This document shows positions 61,026 to 64,000 of a stretch of 64,000 nt of DNA, piece after piece. The DNA is from Kondoa malvinella (lineage: Eukaryota > Basidiomycota > Agaricostilbomycetes > Agaricostilbales > Kondoaceae), in the NCBI GenBank assembly GCA_039545315.1, contig BCIM01000016.1, positions 62,001 to 126,000 of the forward strand, given 5' to 3'. The notes below the pieces were generated by a model that was not told where the DNA came from, ran no database searches, and saw only the letters and a program-made list of their open reading frames with translations. Position numbers and translations under genes: made by a program. Position 1 is the first letter of the stretch. Each line of letters starts with the position of its first letter.

Positions 61026-63637
61026 ATGGGTCTCTTACGCTCTCCGCCTACTCGAATCCCACAACCTCTACCGCAAGCCTCTCCGCAAGCGAAAGAGACT
61101 CCAGCATCACCATTGACTCAGCCTGCCTCTCCCCAGGCTCAAGAAAGCCAATCGATCCAAACTCAGCCGTTTCAGAGCCAGAGTCAAATAGCTCGAAGTC
61201 CACCTCAAACTCAGACACAGATTCCTCAGCCTGTACATCATCCGCAGAAGCAGCCATTCCAGTCTCAGAGCCAGGTTCCGCGTAGTCCTCCTGCCAGTCA
61301 AGCATCGTCTTCAGACCTGCTCCAGCTGCAAACCATCAATGCGAACCTTACCACTTTGCTACAGCAGACCCAGAATAAGAATTCAGGCTTGGAAACAGAG
61401 CTAAAACAATTGAAGCAAAGCAATGAAGAAGTTATAACAGACCATCAACGACAATTTGATGCCTTGAAACGGGAGCGGCAAGCGGAATTAGAGCAGCGGG
61501 ATAGCCAGATAGATGAATTACTACAAGCTGTCAAAGAGGAGAAGGAAGATCTGTTGAAAGAGGTGGAAGAAGAGAAGGCTGCTATGAGGCGTGAGATCGA
61601 GGAGGAAAGGGAGAAGATGCGTAGTGAGCGGTTACTGGAAAAGGAGACTCTTGGCAAAGAAGTAAAAGATGGTTCGAAAGAGGTTCAAGCGAAGTTGGAT
61701 GTTGCGTTGGATCAGGTCGCTATGCTGAAAAGTGATTTGAGGTTGGCGAAATATGATGCGGAAGTCAGAGCGGCAGATGAGGTGTTAGACATTATTCGCG
61801 AGAGTGAGAAAGAGCGAAAGGCTAGACTAGAATTGGGTCAGTAGGCAATTGCTTCTGCGCGCTCAGCGCTGAACCATTCTTGTACCAGTCAACACTCACA
61901 AGGAACTCCACGAAGTGAGAGATCAGCTGGGTATCGCAGCGGTGAGTATGCAACACGCAGCCTGTGTCTTCGCTAAGCGAGAACGAGCAGAACAAGCTAT
62001 CAAGTCGGGAATCAGAAAGTAACCGCTCACTTCAAGAACGCCATGATGCCCTAGCCGAATCATTCCGAGTGAACGCAACTACACTAAGCAAAACCGATGC
62101 TGCAAAACGAAAAGCCGAACAACGCGTGCGCACTCTCGAAACGGAACTAGCTGCTGCCAAACAAGCAGGAGGAAGTGGAGCGAACTACGAAGAATTGGTG
62201 ACGGAATTGAAGTGCACCAAGAAGGAATTGAAGGTCGCCGAGAAGAGATTGAGAGAAGCGGGGGAGACGATTGCGCAAGTTTCGCGAGAACGGCATATCT
62301 TGTCCATGACGCATACAATGATCGAGAATGAACAGCGACAGATTGTGCGTACTTCTGTGCATCGTCTGGCTGTGAGCTGATAGATGGGCCAGCGGGACGA
62401 CTATGATGCCGGCGTTCGCGGATCGAACAAGAAGATCATGAAGTACAAAGGTCCTTCCCCGATGCAAAAGGTTGCAGCGGCAACCGCGGCAGATGCAGCA
62501 GCGAAGAAACGTAAGCGAGCGGCAGAAGAATCAGAAGAAGAATCAGCTGTTGTCCCTTTGCCCTCAATCCCTTCAACGGCTAAAAGGCCTCGCATTGAAG
62601 AAGAGAATCGATATCAGATTGAGCTGTCTGATTCCGAAGACAACGAAGAACTTCAACCGTCGCCAAAGAAACGCGGTAGACCACCGAAGATCTCTGCCCA
62701 GCTGCCTTCGACTCAAGATGCACAAGTCAAGAAACCTCGAGGCAGACCGCGTAAACATCCTTTACCCGATTCTGATGCACCCGCAGCAGAGCCTTCGCCA
62801 CCCAGGAAGCGCGGCAGACCGAAGAAGAGCGAAGAAGAAAAGATAGAAGACGCGCCAATCAAGGCAGCGAGTCCGAAAAGACCGGTTGGTCGACCGCGAA
62901 AGAATCCAGAATCGCCTGGCAAATCAGCAGTAGCAAAGGAAGCGATATTTGCTGCGAGTATGGGACAAATTCAGCCTAAGAAATTGGGCAGGCCTAAGAA
63001 GGTGGTCGAGCAAGAGGAAGCGTCAGAGGATAATGACGAAGCGAGATCACTGCCTCCCAAGAAACCCGGTCGAATTACCGAAGCAGCGCATGTAACACTT
63101 GAAGCTGATGAAGCCATCGCTTCTGCCTCTGAGCCGGATGAAGATATTGAAGAACCTCCAGCTAAGAAGCCTAGAGGTCGACCGAAGAAAGTCCAGCCTG
63201 ACAATCAAGAATCCCCGCCAAAGAAACGAGGCCGACCCAAGAAGGTTGTTCCGTCACAGCAGACTGAAGATGGCCCAGGGTCAGGGCAGGACTCTGATGC
63301 CGCCCCGACTATTTCGAAGCAACTGCTAGCTACCAAGGAGCGGATCAGTAAACCAACAGCAAAGGCCAAGAAGGCTGAAGCTGCCTCAGCTTTATCCCTG
63401 GCCGGTCCACCAGCTGCCGAACACAAGAGGACTACTTCAGCTGCTGCTCTGTTGGCCGAGGATGGCTCTCGCTCGCCAGAACCAGATCTACTGAAGACGA
63501 AAAAGAAGAAGATCAAGCTGGCTGCTGCGCCATCGGTCGAGAGATGGGCTCAGGATTGGGAGATGCAGGATCAGAATGCGTTCGACTTACCGACGCACCT
63601 CAGTCCGGTCAAGGGTGGTCATAAGAGCAAGAAGTGA
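61026..63637 (+). CDS. Coiled-coil protein with multiple AT-hooks
   Basis: A Pro/Gln/Ser N-terminus (MGLLRSPPTRIPQPLPQASP) is followed by about 330 residues of strong coiled coil (LEQRDSQIDELLQAVKEEKE, EEKAAMRREIEEEREKMRSE, RVRTLETELAAAKQAGG). Three short introns (about 61840-61890, 61943-61979, 62346-62383) lead to a Lys/Arg-rich C-terminal half. It has at least seven AT-hook cores: KKRGRPPK (62670), KPRGRPRK (62735), RKRGRPKK (62805), RPVGRPRK (62880), KLGRPKK (62982), KPRGRPKK (63168) and KRGRPKK (63225), plus a degenerate one near 63060. Ends VKGGHKSKK. It should bind AT-rich minor groove and self-associate. Chromosome or kinetochore architecture is possible; no named family recognised. 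Confidence 0.75.
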
Positions 63638-64000
63638 GGTTATGTGAGCTGTAGGGTGTGTAATAGCGTGGATAGCATGTTGTACATGGGCAGCTTGTCA
63701 AGGCCGCCAGCGGGAGTGTATTGATCGAATGAGGGCATGAAAAAATAACAATATTCTATTCACAAATCGTGTCGAAGCATACATAAATCTCGTGTCCCTC
63801 GTATCTCGTAGCCAGACTCATGCCAGTACCCCTTCTGACCATCTTGATCGACCCAAGCTAGCCTGACAACTAAAAGGCTGCAGAGCTTGTGGTCCCTAGC
63901 CAGCTCATGGAATCAAGTTGAGCGGCGTTCGGAGTAGGGACAAGTGTTGGGTCCCACTTGAACGCGGATGCTGTTTGGGATGGCCAAAGTCCTTCGCCCT
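63638..64000. other. 3' flank and intergenic end of window
   Basis: Follows the AT-hook gene. AAAAAATAACAATATTC near 63740 is a likely 3'-end/polyadenylation context. No gene is visible to the window edge. Confidence 0.5.

Overview
The window looks like nuclear DNA of a compact, intron-rich fungus, most likely a basidiomycete. Nearly every gene is interrupted by many introns of about 45-60 nt with GT donors, a CTGAC/CTGAT-like branch site and a CAG/TAG acceptor. Genes lie tens to a few hundred bases apart on both strands. The gene set is ordinary for fungi (VTC1, RTA1-like, MFS, SAP18, p24, ERV14, FIS1). I cannot name the species from sequence alone. No CRISPR, rRNA, transposon, viral remnant or confident tRNA was seen.

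Layout. 0-5.2 kb: an F-box protein and two unrecognised membrane proteins (+). 5.3-9 kb: NmrA-like oxidoreductase and NAA10 N-terminal acetyltransferase (both -), an unresolved stretch, then VTC1 (+). 9-18 kb: SMC5 (+), convergent with exosome subunit RRP43 and the AP-3 delta adaptin (both -). 18-26.5 kb: an MFS transporter (-) divergent from an FAD aromatic-ring hydroxylase (+), an RTA1-like membrane protein (+) and a pseudokinase (-). 26.8-33.5 kb: beta-COP (+), a conserved uncharacterised protein (-), a doubtful small ORF (-) and a four-TM protein (-). 33.5-36 kb: the largest stretch without a convincing gene. 36-43 kb: a small disordered protein, SAP18, ERV14, ribosomal protein uL14 and an EED-like Polycomb WD40 protein. 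43-50 kb: p24 cargo receptor, CaMKK-type kinase, AlkB-like dioxygenase and P5C dehydrogenase. 50-64 kb: F-box/LRR protein, MED17, EMC8/9, EAF3/MRG15, TMEM14-like protein, LAM-type sterol transporter, FIS1, and a coiled-coil multi-AT-hook protein.

Functionally this is mostly housekeeping. Chromatin and transcription are represented by SMC5, SAP18, EED, MED17, EAF3 and the AT-hook protein. Membrane traffic is represented by AP-3 delta, beta-COP, p24 and ERV14. Membrane and organelle biology is represented by VTC1, EMC8/9, LAM, FIS1 and TMEM14. The only accessory-looking block is the transporter/hydroxylase/RTA1 stretch at 18-24 kb. No multi-gene undescribed system stood out. The most unusual signals are an EED subunit, a pseudokinase with degraded catalytic motifs, a recurrent GTCCGT splice donor, a GC-AG intron, very small exons, and an AT-hook/coiled-coil protein.

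Gene models were spliced by eye using reading frame, splice signals and remembered family sequences. Outer boundaries are usually good, but individual junctions may be off.
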